Made by a program: the position numbers and the translations under genes. A stretch of DNA of 64,000 bases from a bacterium (GTDB lineage: Bacteria > JAMCPX01): the NCBI GenBank assembly GCA_021787665.1, contig JAJYLN010000001.1:1-64000 (forward strand), read 5' to 3'. Below, in pieces: positions 1-9,157 of the stretch (within the stretch, counting starts at the first letter, position 1; each line of letters opens with the position of its first letter). The notes under the pieces are model-generated. The model made no database searches. It had not been told where the DNA came from and saw only the letters and a program-made list of their open reading frames with translations.

Positions 1-138
1 AGATGTACCTTGATATCGTATTTCGTGTGCGTCCCTGTACGATATTGTCGCATGCAACCACATTAGCACATTCTTCTCTTCGCCTAAAGGCGAGGGATTT
101 CAACCATCCCCGAAGAGGACATTAAACGGTGATGCGTC

Positions 139-2610
139 CTATAGCACGATGTTCAGCAGCCTGTTCTTCACGAGCACCAGCTTCTTTACCTGCCTCCCTC
201 TTATGTAGGAAGCTATCCGCTCGTCTCCGGACGCAGCGGCGAGGACGGCGCTCTCATCGCTGCCCTCCGGCATACGCACCTGCCCCCTGAGCTTGCCGTT
301 CACCTGGATCACGATGGCCACCGTGTTATCGTGCAGGAGCTCTTCCTTGTACACAGGCCATTTCTGGCGCAGCATGGGCCCATTGCCGAGCTCCCTGTTG
401 ATCTGCTCGGTTATGTGGGGAGCGAACGGATTGAGCAGGACCAGGAGCGTCTCCAGGGACTCCCTGAGGGCCGGCATCTGTCCATCCCCGATGCCCTTCT
501 CGTCCGCCTCGTACAGGCTGTTCAGCATCTCCATCAGCGCGCTCACGCAGGTATTGAAGTGGAACCTGTCCCCTATGTCGTCCGTCACCCTCCGTATGGT
601 CCGGTGCGTCACCCTCCTGATGGCCATCGACTTTTCATCGTCCCCCGCGTCCGAGGTCCTGACCGTTTTGAGCTTGTCGATGTACTTGTACGCGAACCTC
701 CACAACCTGTCCAGAAACCGGCGCGCGCCTTCGACGCCCTTGTCCGACCATTCGAGGTCCTTCTCGGGCGGTGCCGCAAACAGGATAAACAGCCGTGCCG
801 TATCTGCGCCGTACCTGCCGATGATATGCTCCGGATCCACGATGTTACCCAGGGACTTGCTCATCTTTGCGCCGTCCTTTATGACCATGCCCTGGGTCAG
901 GAGGTTCGTGAACGGCTCGTCGTACATCACGTACCCCAGGTCCCTCAGGACCTTGGTTATAAATCTCGCGTACAGTAGATGGAGAATCGCATGCTCGATG
1001 CCCCCGATGTACTGGTCCACGGGCATCCAGTAGGCGAGTGCGTCCTTGTCGAACGGTCCGCCCGTTTTCCCGGGGGAGGTATACTTCTCGAAGTACCACG
1101 ATGATTCCATGAAGGTGTCCATCGTGTCGGTCTCCCTCTTTGCCGGACCACCACACTTTGGACAGACCGTATCCACGAATCCCTTGTTCCTCGCGAGTGG
1201 CGATTCCCCCTCGCCGGTAATGCTCACGTCCATGGGCAGCTCTACCGGAAGCTGATCGAGGGGCACCGACTGTATGCCGCACCTCTCACAATAGACCATC
1301 GGGATAGGGGCGCCCCAGTACCTCTGCCTCGATATGCCCCAGTCCCGCAGCTTGTAGTTCACTTTCGAATCACCCCTGTGCTCCCGTACCACCTTTTCGA
1401 TAACAAGCTTCTTCCCCATCTCGCTGTCGGTGCCGGTAAACTCCGCTGAGTTGACCATCTTGCCCGGGCCTTCGTAAGCCTGATCCATGGTCTTGGGATC
1501 CGGTGGTGCACTGCCCTCGGGCTGTATCACGACCCTGATGTCCAGGCCGTATTTCTTTGCGAACTCGAAGTCGCGCTGGTCATGGGCCGGTACGGCCATG
1601 ATGGCGCCGGTGCCGTACTCCATCAGGACAAAGTTCGCTATGTATATCGGTATCCGTCCCCCGGTAAACGGGCTTATCGCATACCTGCCGGTGAACACGC
1701 CTTCCTTCTCTCCAATCTCTATCTCCCTTGCCTTCGTACCGCCCCTTCGCACTTTATCGATGAAGGCCTCTGCTGCGGCCCGATAGGGTGCCGCTATGAT
1801 CTTGCCGAGGAGCGGATGCTCCGGCGCAATGCTCATGAACGTAATGCCATAGACCGTGTCCGGCCTCGTGGTAAAGATGCGGAGGTCCTCGTCCATGCCT
1901 TCGATTTTGAACATGATCTCGCAACCCTCGCTCTTGCCGATCCAGTTCTTCTGCATGGTCAGGACCCTCTCCGGCCAGCCAGGGAGCCGGTCACAGCCCT
2001 TCAGGAGATCCTCCGCGTACGCCGTAATCTTCAGGAACCACTGTTCCTTCTCGTCGATAACGACGTCCGTGGAGCAGCGCCAGCACCTGCCTTCGATGAC
2101 CTGCTCGTTGGCGAGTACGGTTTTACAGCGGGGACACCAGTTCACCGGCGACTTTGCACGGTACGCGATGCCCCTCTCGTACATCTCGATAAAGAACTTT
2201 TGTTCCCACCGGTAATACTGCGGCACCGAGGTATTGACCTCCCGGTCCCAGTCGTAAGACAGACCGAGCCTCTTGAGCTGGGACTTCATGTTGGCTATAT
2301 TGCTCTCTACCCAGTCCCTCGGGTGCGTCCTGTGCGATATCGCTGCATTCTCCGCAGGCATGCCGAAGGCATCCCAGCCCATCGGGTGCATGACGTTCCT
2401 GCCCGTCATCCTGAGATAGCGCGCAACGACATCGCCGATGGTGTAGTTCCTGACGTGACCCATGTGTATCCTGCCGGAGGGATACGGGAACATCTCGAGC
2501 AGGTAGAACTTCTTTCGTGTGCTGTCCTCCTCTGCAGCGAACGCCCTGCCCTCTTCCCAAGTTTTCTGCCATTCCTGCTCTATCCGTTCCGGATCATATC
2601 TCTCTTCCAT
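139..2610 (-). CDS. leuS: Leucine--tRNA ligase
   Basis: Cytoplasmic class I aminoacyl-tRNA synthetase that charges tRNA-Leu with leucine. The 823-residue product has the usual bacterial LeuRS length. The HIGH-type motif is HMGH at residues 49-52, just after the FPYPSG element. The KMSKS motif (followed by LGN) lies near residue 580. Zinc-ribbon cysteine pairs (CPRC/CWRC near 160-180 and a second set near 440-490) and the editing-domain signature TTRPDTVYG are visible. The C-terminal VNGKLRGQV element is typical of bacterial LeuRS. The ATG is preceded by a good ribosome site, AGGTGG, at about 5 nt. Downstream, toward the window start, lies a short untranslated stretch with a small hairpin. Confidence 0.98.
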   Translation of the reverse strand: MEERYDPERIEQEWQKTWEEGRAFAAEEDSTRKKFYLLEMFPYPSGRIHMGHVRNYTIGDVVARYLRMTGRNVMHPMGWDAFGMPAENAAISHRTHPRDWVESNIANMKSQLKRLGLSYDWDREVNTSVPQYYRWEQKFFIEMYERGIAYRAKSPVNWCPRCKTVLANEQVIEGRCWRCSTDVVIDEKEQWFLKITAYAEDLLKGCDRLPGWPERVLTMQKNWIGKSEGCEIMFKIEGMDEDLRIFTTRPDTVYGITFMSIAPEHPLLGKIIAAPYRAAAEAFIDKVRRGGTKAREIEIGEKEGVFTGRYAISPFTGGRIPIYIANFVLMEYGTGAIMAVPAHDQRDFEFAKKYGLDIRVVIQPEGSAPPDPKTMDQAYEGPGKMVNSAEFTGTDSEMGKKLVIEKVVREHRGDSKVNYKLRDWGISRQRYWGAPIPMVYCERCGIQSVPLDQLPVELPMDVSITGEGESPLARNKGFVDTVCPKCGGPAKRETDTMDTFMESSWYFEKYTSPGKTGGPFDKDALAYWMPVDQYIGGIEHAILHLLYARFITKVLRDLGYVMYDEPFTNLLTQGMVIKDGAKMSKSLGNIVDPEHIIGRYGADTARLFILFAAPPEKDLEWSDKGVEGARRFLDRLWRFAYKYIDKLKTVRTSDAGDDEKSMAIRRVTHRTIRRVTDDIGDRFHFNTCVSALMEMLNSLYEADEKGIGDGQMPALRESLETLLVLLNPFAPHITEQINRELGNGPMLRQKWPVYKEELLHDNTVAIVIQVNGKLRGQVRMPEGSDESAVLAAASGDERIASYIRGRQVKKLVLVKNRLLNIVL

Positions 2611-2748
2611 CTGTCCACCTTCGTATAAAGTTCTGTCCCTCTGAACACCTGTCGCAATCCTCGCTATCTCAAAAAAGGTTTTGGCGGATCATACCCTCAA
2701 AAATGTAGTTTTGCAATTTCGCGGACAACGAGATAAACGTACGATGGA

Positions 2749-5658
2749 TCACATCTCTGCAAAGGTGTCGCGCACCTTGTCCATGTGGATCCTGAACTGC
2801 TCGGTCAGTCTCCCTTCTTCCGCTGCGTTCCTGATACCGATAGCGACATACGCCGTGCGCATGGATACACCGTACACCCGCGAGATCTGGATGGTCTTGA
2901 TCGTGGCCCACCTGAGGATGAATTTAAAGGCGAACCCGTACACCTTCTCATCGATCTGCCTGCGGTCCGCGGTCATTGCATCGGGATGAAAAGAGAGCAT
3001 AAGGTTGTGCACGATCCGGTGGACGAACCCCGCGTTGTAGATCTTTCGGTATCCGAACTGCAGGATAAGCCCGTTGAGCCATTCGAGGTACGAGGCGAGC
3101 ACGCCGCCCGAATTGGCAAGTATATCCGGGAACGACACCCTGCCCATGTCCTCCAGTATCTCTTCAGCCTCGGATGAGATCGGACCGTTCGCTCCCTGAA
3201 GGAGGTAGTCAGCCTCAAACATGCGGACAAACACATGCCTGTTGTCCGGCTCCTCATTGTTCGTGATCACCTCTTCGAGCGCCGCCGGTGCCACGACATC
3301 GACCATCGCCGTCAACGGGCGGACCTTGTCCGCCGGAAAGAACTCCGATCCGCCCATGAGAGCGCGCGGGACGTCCGCAAGCCTCGCTGTACCCTTGTCG
3401 CAGATCCCGCACAGCTCCGGGATACGCTGGATGCCGCGCTCGTTGACAAGGGTGCCGCTCACGTCCGACACCATCCTGATCCTGACGCCGATCTCATCGA
3501 GGACTCGTGCGAGTGAAGCGCCCACCTTGCCGAATCCCTGGATTGAAAAAGTTAGCATCTTTATCCGTTGGTGTGCTGAGGCAGAGAACGTACCGTCCTG
3601 CTTGATCGCCTCGGCAATCTTCGTGTCATCGGACCAGAGTTCCGGGTCGTTGAAGCTCTGGAAATTCTGCTGAGTCGCAAGCACCTCGACCAGTCCCTTC
3701 CCGGTCGCTCCAGCCCTGAGTGCAAGGCCTACAGCGCCTGGCTTCCCTGTGATCGAAGGGGAGCTGTACGCACGCACGAGAGCTCTGTCTGCAGCCAGCC
3801 GTTTCATGTCATCGGTATTCGCGGTATTGATGCCGAAATGCCCTTTCACGATGTTTGTTTCATGCGTGCCATCGTTGCCCCTCCGTACAATCGATCGTAC
3901 ATCCCTGAAGAGGTCGTCCGTGATCCTTTCGAATATGATCCCGATCTCCTCTCCTCCGATGCCCACATCGCCGGCCGGCACGTCAGAAAGCGGGCCTACG
4001 CCGGCTTCCCGGTACAGGAAATCCGCATAAGCCTCAAGTACATTCTTCCGAACTGCGGTCCTTTTTTCCTCCTCGGCACCGGCAAGGCGGATGTCACCGA
4101 GGATTCCTCCCTTTCCGATAGTATAGAAAGGGATGCCGAGACCGAGAGTCTTGAAAAGCATGTTCGTCGAGAGTGCTCCCTCCCCGGAAAAGGTGACATG
4201 TTCTTTGTCCGCCCTGATGCCTCCCTTGCCTATGCCGATGCCGTTCAGCCGGATGAACAGGTATTTCTCTCCGGTGAGCGGCTCGCTGTAGTCCCGATAA
4301 TAAATGTTGCGAAAGCGTATGAGTCTGATGATCTCTTCGTCCGTAAGGGAACGCGAGGGCCTGTCTTTCTCCCTTTCCAGAGGCACCGTCGCGGCGGAGA
4401 AGATATGCATGAGCGTCGACCAGTAATAGTCATTCTTCATGTCGTGCGTCGGGTTAAGAAGATAATGGCGGATAAGGCCGAACGCCCTCCTGCGGACCTC
4501 CTCGTTCGGCTCGTTCAGGAGGAGAACGAGCGGGATGAGGTATTCCTTCTGCTTGTTGCGCTGCATGACCCCGATCAGATCGAGCTTCTCGTAGTCCTTG
4601 GAGACGCTGATCTGGTCGAGGATAGTCTTGATCTGTCCTACCGAAATCGGCGAGGACTTGAGAAGAAGACACCGCGTATAAAGTTCGTTTTTCATGTACT
4701 CCTCGAGCTCATGGGTCAGGTATTCACTGTCCGCATAGGTTGAAATAACGATGAATTTCCTACCACTTAGCGAGAATGACTCGAAATATTGTCTGGTATG
4801 CGCGATCCCCCTGCGAGTAAATATCTTGTTGATGGTGCCGAAGTTAGCCTGGAACTTCTCGCGGGATATCCAGAGCATGATATTCTTCTCCGCACGCTTT
4901 CCGCTTCCACCGGACACCGGGTGCACGTAGATGTACATATCCTCGCCTCGACTCAGCAGGTCAAGGAATGCCCTGTAGGAAGAAAAGTAATGACTTATCG
5001 ACCGCAGCATTTCTTCCCTATCTATCGATTCCGCGAAACCCGCAGGCGCCGAAAGGACAAAGGAACGCACTTCCTCGTCCGTGAAAGCCATGGCGTCGGA
5101 ACGGAGGGCCCCCGCTACCAGCGTACACGCTTTTTCTATGACCGCAGGTGCTACCGCGTCTTCCTGTTGCTCCTTAAGGATGTACAGACGCCTGATGTCC
5201 CGGCGCCTGACATTGTTAAGGCTGAAAGACAAAAATCGGTACGATATGCCGGGATTACGCTTCATGGTTTCCTGGATGAGCCGGATAGTCTTCTCAATAA
5301 GGCCATTGGTCTCTGAGATCAGGAAAAGATGACGATTGTTTATAAATCCGCGGACATCGATCGTTGCGTACTCACCGCCTGCGCCGGTAGCTTCTGTTCC
5401 CTGATAACGATTGTGCTCGGCAAGGAAGGCGATCTCCTCGGTTGCCAGGGATGCGAGGCGGAACCCTCCCATCCGCACATCGACGAGCAAGGAATGGAGC
5501 TCGTGCAGGATGGCCTCGCCGGACAACTCAGAGTGAAGGGCAAGGAAGTCATACAGCCCCCTCACCTCTCCATAGGAAAAGGCGGGCGACTCGATATCCC
5601 TGAGCCAGCCCCGTATCGTCGCCTCAATGGCGTCGTACCCTTCCCGCATATGCCTCAC
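2749..5658 (-). CDS. Large NAD-type glutamate dehydrogenase (long form)
   Basis: Oxidative deamination of glutamate to 2-oxoglutarate and ammonium is the likely reaction. The C-terminal half carries the Glu/Leu/Phe/Val dehydrogenase fold: two glycine/lysine-rich segments GKGGIRAD (about residue 483) and GKGGILGD (about 522), a Rossmann segment FGKVGASLARVL (about 710), and the signature PDILANSGGV (about 846). The protein has 969 residues, about twice the classic hexameric enzymes and shorter than the roughly 1,600-residue GdhB class. The first 400 or so residues form an extension without a recognisable catalytic motif, probably regulatory. The modelled start is GTG; an ATG three codons downstream, with GAGG just before it, is an alternative. 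A TAAAAT -10-like element lies just upstream. Confidence 0.88.
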   Translation of the reverse strand: MRHMREGYDAIEATIRGWLRDIESPAFSYGEVRGLYDFLALHSELSGEAILHELHSLLVDVRMGGFRLASLATEEIAFLAEHNRYQGTEATGAGGEYATIDVRGFINNRHLFLISETNGLIEKTIRLIQETMKRNPGISYRFLSFSLNNVRRRDIRRLYILKEQQEDAVAPAVIEKACTLVAGALRSDAMAFTDEEVRSFVLSAPAGFAESIDREEMLRSISHYFSSYRAFLDLLSRGEDMYIYVHPVSGGSGKRAEKNIMLWISREKFQANFGTINKIFTRRGIAHTRQYFESFSLSGRKFIVISTYADSEYLTHELEEYMKNELYTRCLLLKSSPISVGQIKTILDQISVSKDYEKLDLIGVMQRNKQKEYLIPLVLLLNEPNEEVRRRAFGLIRHYLLNPTHDMKNDYYWSTLMHIFSAATVPLEREKDRPSRSLTDEEIIRLIRFRNIYYRDYSEPLTGEKYLFIRLNGIGIGKGGIRADKEHVTFSGEGALSTNMLFKTLGLGIPFYTIGKGGILGDIRLAGAEEEKRTAVRKNVLEAYADFLYREAGVGPLSDVPAGDVGIGGEEIGIIFERITDDLFRDVRSIVRRGNDGTHETNIVKGHFGINTANTDDMKRLAADRALVRAYSSPSITGKPGAVGLALRAGATGKGLVEVLATQQNFQSFNDPELWSDDTKIAEAIKQDGTFSASAHQRIKMLTFSIQGFGKVGASLARVLDEIGVRIRMVSDVSGTLVNERGIQRIPELCGICDKGTARLADVPRALMGGSEFFPADKVRPLTAMVDVVAPAALEEVITNNEEPDNRHVFVRMFEADYLLQGANGPISSEAEEILEDMGRVSFPDILANSGGVLASYLEWLNGLILQFGYRKIYNAGFVHRIVHNLMLSFHPDAMTADRRQIDEKVYGFAFKFILRWATIKTIQISRVYGVSMRTAYVAIGIRNAAEEGRLTEQFRIHMDKVRDTFAEM

Positions 5659-5736
5659 ATGAAGACGATCGTTCCTATTTTAAAACGATGTTTTCAATCT
5701 TCATGTGCTTCATCCCTTTGTTCCTCATAGAAGTTC

Positions 5737-6435
5737 TTAGCCTGGTCTGTTCGCACTAAGCAGATCCTGGATCTTTTGCTGGACATGCTCGGAAATCCAC
5801 ATGCCATGTCCCGGACACAAGGTCTTAAACGGCAATGCGCCGATCTTTGCGATGGAGCGCCACGCCTGTTCTGTATCATTCGTAAAGAATTTGTTCGGTC
5901 CCGTAAGTTTATTACCCCTGTTGTTTATGGCGTCGCCGCAAAATAGGGTATCATCTTTCGCATCAAGAATGGACATGGAACCGGGGGTATGCCCCGGAGT
6001 ATGAATGATTTCGAGATCCTCGAAGCCCGCTATCCTGGAATTTTCGTCCAGCGGTCGCGGGTCCCGGGGAGAGGTAAACTTGAAGAAATGACCGGATATG
6101 AACGTGGCGATTTTTCCTAAAAAATACGGTGGCTCAGGGGGCTGGGTTTTACCGAGCAGTATATCGAAGTCGTCTTTATGGATATACATGCCGGCAGACG
6201 ACTTTTCCGTGAGTGCAGCACAAGAGCCGGCGTGGTCCGGGTGGGCGTGGGTAATGACGATGGCTTTTATATCGGACGGCTTGATATTGATGCTGCCGAG
6301 CTCCCTGATAATGCCATCTGCCTTGCCGGGTGTTGCCGTGTCAATAATCAGGACTCCACTGTCCCGCACGATGGCGTAGGCATTTACGAATGTTCCTGAC
6401 TCCAGCAGATATAGAGTGTCCTTTACCCGTTTCAT
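5737..6435 (-). CDS. MBL-fold metallo-hydrolase
   Basis: Metallo-beta-lactamase-fold hydrolase of about 232 residues, probably a cytoplasmic glyoxalase II-like or thioesterase-type enzyme binding two metal ions. The metal motif HAHPDH is at residues 63-68. Later ligands are in TPGHTPGS, FCGDAI and the final PGHG. The substrate cannot be told from sequence. I chose the ATG at 6435 rather than an in-frame TTG 12 codons upstream, because that TTG is part of a TTGACG -35 box that, with TACGAT 17 bp away, forms a promoter ending 7 nt before the ATG. There is no Shine-Dalgarno sequence at this ATG, so a leaderless mRNA is likely. The divergent neighbour is a decayed HD-GYP gene. Confidence 0.85.
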   Translation of the reverse strand: MKRVKDTLYLLESGTFVNAYAIVRDSGVLIIDTATPGKADGIIRELGSINIKPSDIKAIVITHAHPDHAGSCAALTEKSSAGMYIHKDDFDILLGKTQPPEPPYFLGKIATFISGHFFKFTSPRDPRPLDENSRIAGFEDLEIIHTPGHTPGSMSILDAKDDTLFCGDAINNRGNKLTGPNKFFTNDTEQAWRSIAKIGALPFKTLCPGHGMWISEHVQQKIQDLLSANRPG

Positions 6436-6442
6436 GAGATCT

Positions 6443-6471
6443 ATCGTAAGGCAAAACCGAAGGTCCGTCAA
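6443..6471 (-). promoter_or_regulatory. Promoter of the MBL hydrolase gene
   Basis: On the minus strand TTGACG (-35) is separated by exactly 17 bp from TACGAT (-10). Only 7 nt separate the -10 box from the ATG, so transcription should start at or next to the start codon. Confidence 0.6.
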
Positions 6472-6495
6472 TACGTATCCTCAGTTCCTCAATAA

Positions 6496-7217
6496 GTGGA
6501 TAACATCAATGGTACAAAAGCCAGCACGGCAGGAGTCGAATCCGATAGATCTGCAGACATCACAGAAAGAAAAAGGAACGAAGATGCATTACGCAAAAGG
6601 AACCAGGAACTCCACCTGTTACAGGCAGACTTCGAAGACCTGCTGGTGGGGACCATCATGGCCCTGTCAAACGCGCTTGATGTGAAATCAAAGTGGATAT
6701 CAGGACATTCCAAGAGGGTCACAAAGTATACGCCTGCAATCGGAAAAGAAATAGGCCTCGATGCTGGGTCATTGAGGAATCTTGAGATAGCGGCGCTGCT
6801 CCATGATAGTGGGAAAATAGAAACGTATGCCGATCTCCTCGACAAGAAAAAAAGCCTTACAGTCGAGGAGATGAACTTGGTGAGGCGTCACCCCTTAAGG
6901 GGTGCAGAAATACTATCTCCCCTACGGCAGCTCAAGAGCATTATTCCTGCCATAGAACACCATCACGTGCGCTATGACGGCTCTGGCTATCCCGACGGCT
7001 TAAAGGGGGGGAGAACATACCATGACATGCAAGGATTCTTGCGGTTGCTGATTCTGTTGATGCAATGTCATCGGACAGGCCTTACAGGAACGGCATGCAA
7101 AAGAGTGAAATCATCGCTGCGTTGAACAGAGAAGCCGGCAGACCGTTCGATCCGAAAATCGTAACTATCTTTTTAAGCATATATGCGGCACCCGTGCGTC
7201 GGGTCTCCGCCGCTTAA
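6496..7217 (+). pseudogene. Decayed PAS/HD-GYP phosphodiesterase gene
   Basis: Remnant of a sensor with a PAS tail (DITERKR) and an HD-GYP domain of the cyclic-di-GMP phosphodiesterase type. HDSGK, RRHPLRGAEIL and YDGSGYPDGLKG are readable in the first frame. At a run of seven G residues near 7005-7011 the frame breaks. The rest of the domain (ARILAVADSVDAM, SSDRPYRNGM, AGRPFDP) continues in another frame, but only after an in-frame TGA at about 7023. The GYP-motif glutamate of HHE is also changed: the text reads HHHV, consistent with a GAG to GTG change. The PAS portion is cut off at the 5' end, 24 nt or so from the divergent MBL gene. Frameshift, stop and active-site change together argue for genuine decay rather than one sequencing error. 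Confidence 0.8.
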
Positions 7218-7335
7218 AGTCCTGTACTGGTCAACGAACCTATAAGCGTATTCGCTGGGCATTCATTTTCAGTAGCATACATGGAGAGAAAGACAGGTCT
7301 GTAAATACACACGCAGGAAGTAAGAGACACTTCAT

Positions 7336-7360
7336 AAAAAAGCCCCATGTTCATGGGGCT
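7336..7360 (-). terminator. Rho-independent terminator of the 45-codon gene
   Basis: On the minus strand AGCCCCATG, a 2-nt loop and CATGGGGCT form a 9-bp stem followed by a run of six T. It lies about 68 nt after the stop codon of the small secreted peptide gene. Confidence 0.8.
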
Positions 7361-7427
7361 CCATAGAAACGAGTTTTCACGATTTCAACTACATCAGAGA
7401 AAGAAAAATTCGCCTTCTTCACTTGTT

Positions 7428-7565
7428 CTATTTCCGTCTGGATACACTGGTCTGTGTTGATTTCGAACCAGCCTTCTTGTGCGACACCTTTTGCTGCGCC
7501 ATTGAAACTGATACTACGCCCAGTGCAAGGCCAAGTGCCACGACTATCGCCATAAGCTTCTTCAT
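7428..7565 (-). CDS. Small secreted basic peptide, 45 aa
   Basis: Unrecognised family. The peptide begins MKKLMAIVVALGLALG and has a textbook Sec signal peptide with probable cleavage after SMA (residue 23). This leaves a mature chain of about 22 residues rich in K, S, T, Q and R and lacking acidic residues. The ribosome site AAAGGAGGTGA is one of the strongest in the window and sits at good spacing from the ATG. A rho-independent terminator follows, and an AT-rich tract precedes the gene. A 74-codon overlapping frame exists here but has no ribosome site and no sensible N-terminus, so I reject it. Location: periplasm or exterior. Function unknown. Confidence 0.7.
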   Translation of the reverse strand: MKKLMAIVVALGLALGVVSVSMAQQKVSHKKAGSKSTQTSVSRRK

Positions 7566-7929
7566 TGTTTCTCACCTCCTTTACTTAAGCATATACGGAA
7601 GAATTTATACCTTTGGTATTAAATATTTCTTAAATTAAAATTAAATGTTCTTAATCTGGAAATGTGTAGCACAGATTCTTTCTAAACGCATCTTTCTGGT
7701 TAAGGGAATAGGAAAGATTCTTGATGAAACATAAGAAATGAAAGATTTGCACCCTCTATGCGCCATTAAAATTGTTCATAGGGGAAATAATCCGCATGTG
7801 ATTCGACATACTATAACGCCTGCTTGAGGTCCTACGTGAGTACCCGCATGACTTCATGGAGCTGCTCCTCGTGATCACGAGAGGTAAACGCGGGCAGGAG
7901 TAAGAATGACTAACCCTTTGAAAACGAAA
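7566..7929. other. Intergenic region, AT-rich, no gene
   Basis: The first 120 nt are very AT-rich and read as the upstream region of the minus-strand 45-codon gene, with a TATAAA-like -10. A short open frame on the plus strand (7817-7903, ending TRGKRGQE) looks protein-like but has no start or ribosome site and may be a gene remnant. Nothing else is supported. Confidence 0.5.
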
Positions 7930-8002
<73 letters not shown>

Positions 8003-8010
8003 ACAACGCG

Positions 8011-8040
8011 GTATTATGAAGAAATCGTTACGATAGTCAA
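8011..8040 (-). promoter_or_regulatory. Promoter of tRNA-Phe
   Basis: Minus-strand TTGACT (-35) is followed after 16 bp by CATAAT, or after 18 bp by TAATAC, ending about 10 nt before the mature tRNA 5' end. Confidence 0.6.
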
Positions 8041-8066
8041 GTATTTGTGAGAACCATCAGTCGGGA

Positions 8067-9134
8067 TTAGCGGGGCAGCTCTTGCTCGATCCGGTAATGA
8101 CCGTGCCATTCCCGGAGGCTCGCCCTGACCGGACTCGCGCTATAGTCTATCAGTGCGTAAGTCAACTTCGTATGGCGGCCGGGATTATCTATCCCCATAT
8201 TCACGATCTCCGTCCAGGTGCCGGTGTTTATGTACTGCTTGCCGTGGATGTCAACCTGCATGGCGATGTGTGAATGTCCGAAGATCACGATCCGGTAGTT
8301 CGTGTGTCTCAGTATCGAGGCGGCCGTCTCCGTCAGCGAGCTCAGCTTCAACGATTCCATGATGCGATCGAGCGTCAGGCGGAACTTCCTTCTCACGCTG
8401 GAGTCCGGGTGGAACCTGTTTTTGAGATAGAACCATGCCATCATGATGACTATCCGGAGCGTCTTGGTCGTCTCAAAAAAGAACCCCCACCGCAGGTACT
8501 TCCTCAGCGGCCTTATCCTGTCCAGATACGGGGTTACTTTTTTTCTGGGGTATATGAACGTCATGACGAAATAGCTGCCCCAGGGTATGTCCAGTATCGT
8601 ACCGTTCGTCTTCGGAGACCTGTGTATGGAGTCCCGCGGTGAAAAGCTATTCAGGATATCGTAGTTATTGCCGTGCTCTATGTAGATGTCGTCGAAAGAC
8701 TTGGAACGACTGTAGAAATCGATACGGGGCGATACCACGTCCTTCAAGAACCTCTCTACCCTGCCCCACAGAAGTCCCTGATCGTGGTTGCCGACGATGA
8801 CGCTGACGTGGTGGTTCAGTGCGTACAGAAACTGCTGCAGTGTCTCAAAAAATAGCCTGTGACCTTTCACGACCCTCTGCAGCATGAGGAGGCTGTCATG
8901 CTCCGTGATCGTGATACCGTCCTTCAGGATGTCCGGCTGAAGTAAGTTCACGAAGTCTCCGGCTATGATGAGCTCGACGTCATAGCCGTCGTACCTCCCG
9001 CTCGTGTAGTACTCCAGCATTTCGACGAAGCTCTCATCGAAGAAGAAGTCCTCGTACGGGTTCTTGATACCCTCGGACGTGAACCTGCCGCTCCCCAGGT
9101 GTAGATCGCTCACGATGAGCTTTATGGCCTCCAT
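8067..9134 (-). CDS. Metallophosphoesterase (calcineurin-like)
   Basis: Binuclear-metal phosphoesterase of about 355 residues. Motifs in order: SDLHLG (residues 8-13), GDFVN (about 55), GNHD (about 113) and GHSH (about 285), followed by NTGTW. These are the five metal-ligand blocks of the calcineurin-like/LpxH-related superfamily. The substrate is not determinable; a lipid or nucleotide-sugar diphosphate is possible given the LpxH resemblance. The start chosen is ATG-GAG (MEAIKLIVSD), 23 nt after the upstream FAD oxidoreductase gene. A longer frame starting inside that gene would add 19 unconserved basic residues. Last gene of a seven-gene minus-strand run. Confidence 0.85.
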   Translation of the reverse strand: MEAIKLIVSDLHLGSGRFTSEGIKNPYEDFFFDESFVEMLEYYTSGRYDGYDVELIIAGDFVNLLQPDILKDGITITEHDSLLMLQRVVKGHRLFFETLQQFLYALNHHVSVIVGNHDQGLLWGRVERFLKDVVSPRIDFYSRSKSFDDIYIEHGNNYDILNSFSPRDSIHRSPKTNGTILDIPWGSYFVMTFIYPRKKVTPYLDRIRPLRKYLRWGFFFETTKTLRIVIMMAWFYLKNRFHPDSSVRRKFRLTLDRIMESLKLSSLTETAASILRHTNYRIVIFGHSHIAMQVDIHGKQYINTGTWTEIVNMGIDNPGRHTKLTYALIDYSASPVRASLREWHGHYRIEQELPR

Positions 9135-9157
9135 AGTCCCTTTCCCGCGGTACCTGC

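Noticed and set aside
1582-2628. 348-codon plus-strand open frame opposite leuS
   Set aside because: It lies wholly within a clear leuS coding region, has no ribosome site, and its composition reflects antisense of a GC-rich gene.
7351-7575. 74-codon minus-strand frame over the small peptide gene
   Set aside because: It ends inside the terminator stem, and its start lacks a ribosome site. The overlapping 45-codon frame has a signal peptide and near-perfect ribosome site.
7817-7903. 28-codon open frame ending TRGKRGQE
   Set aside because: Protein-like but without start codon or ribosome site; perhaps a gene remnant, too short to identify.
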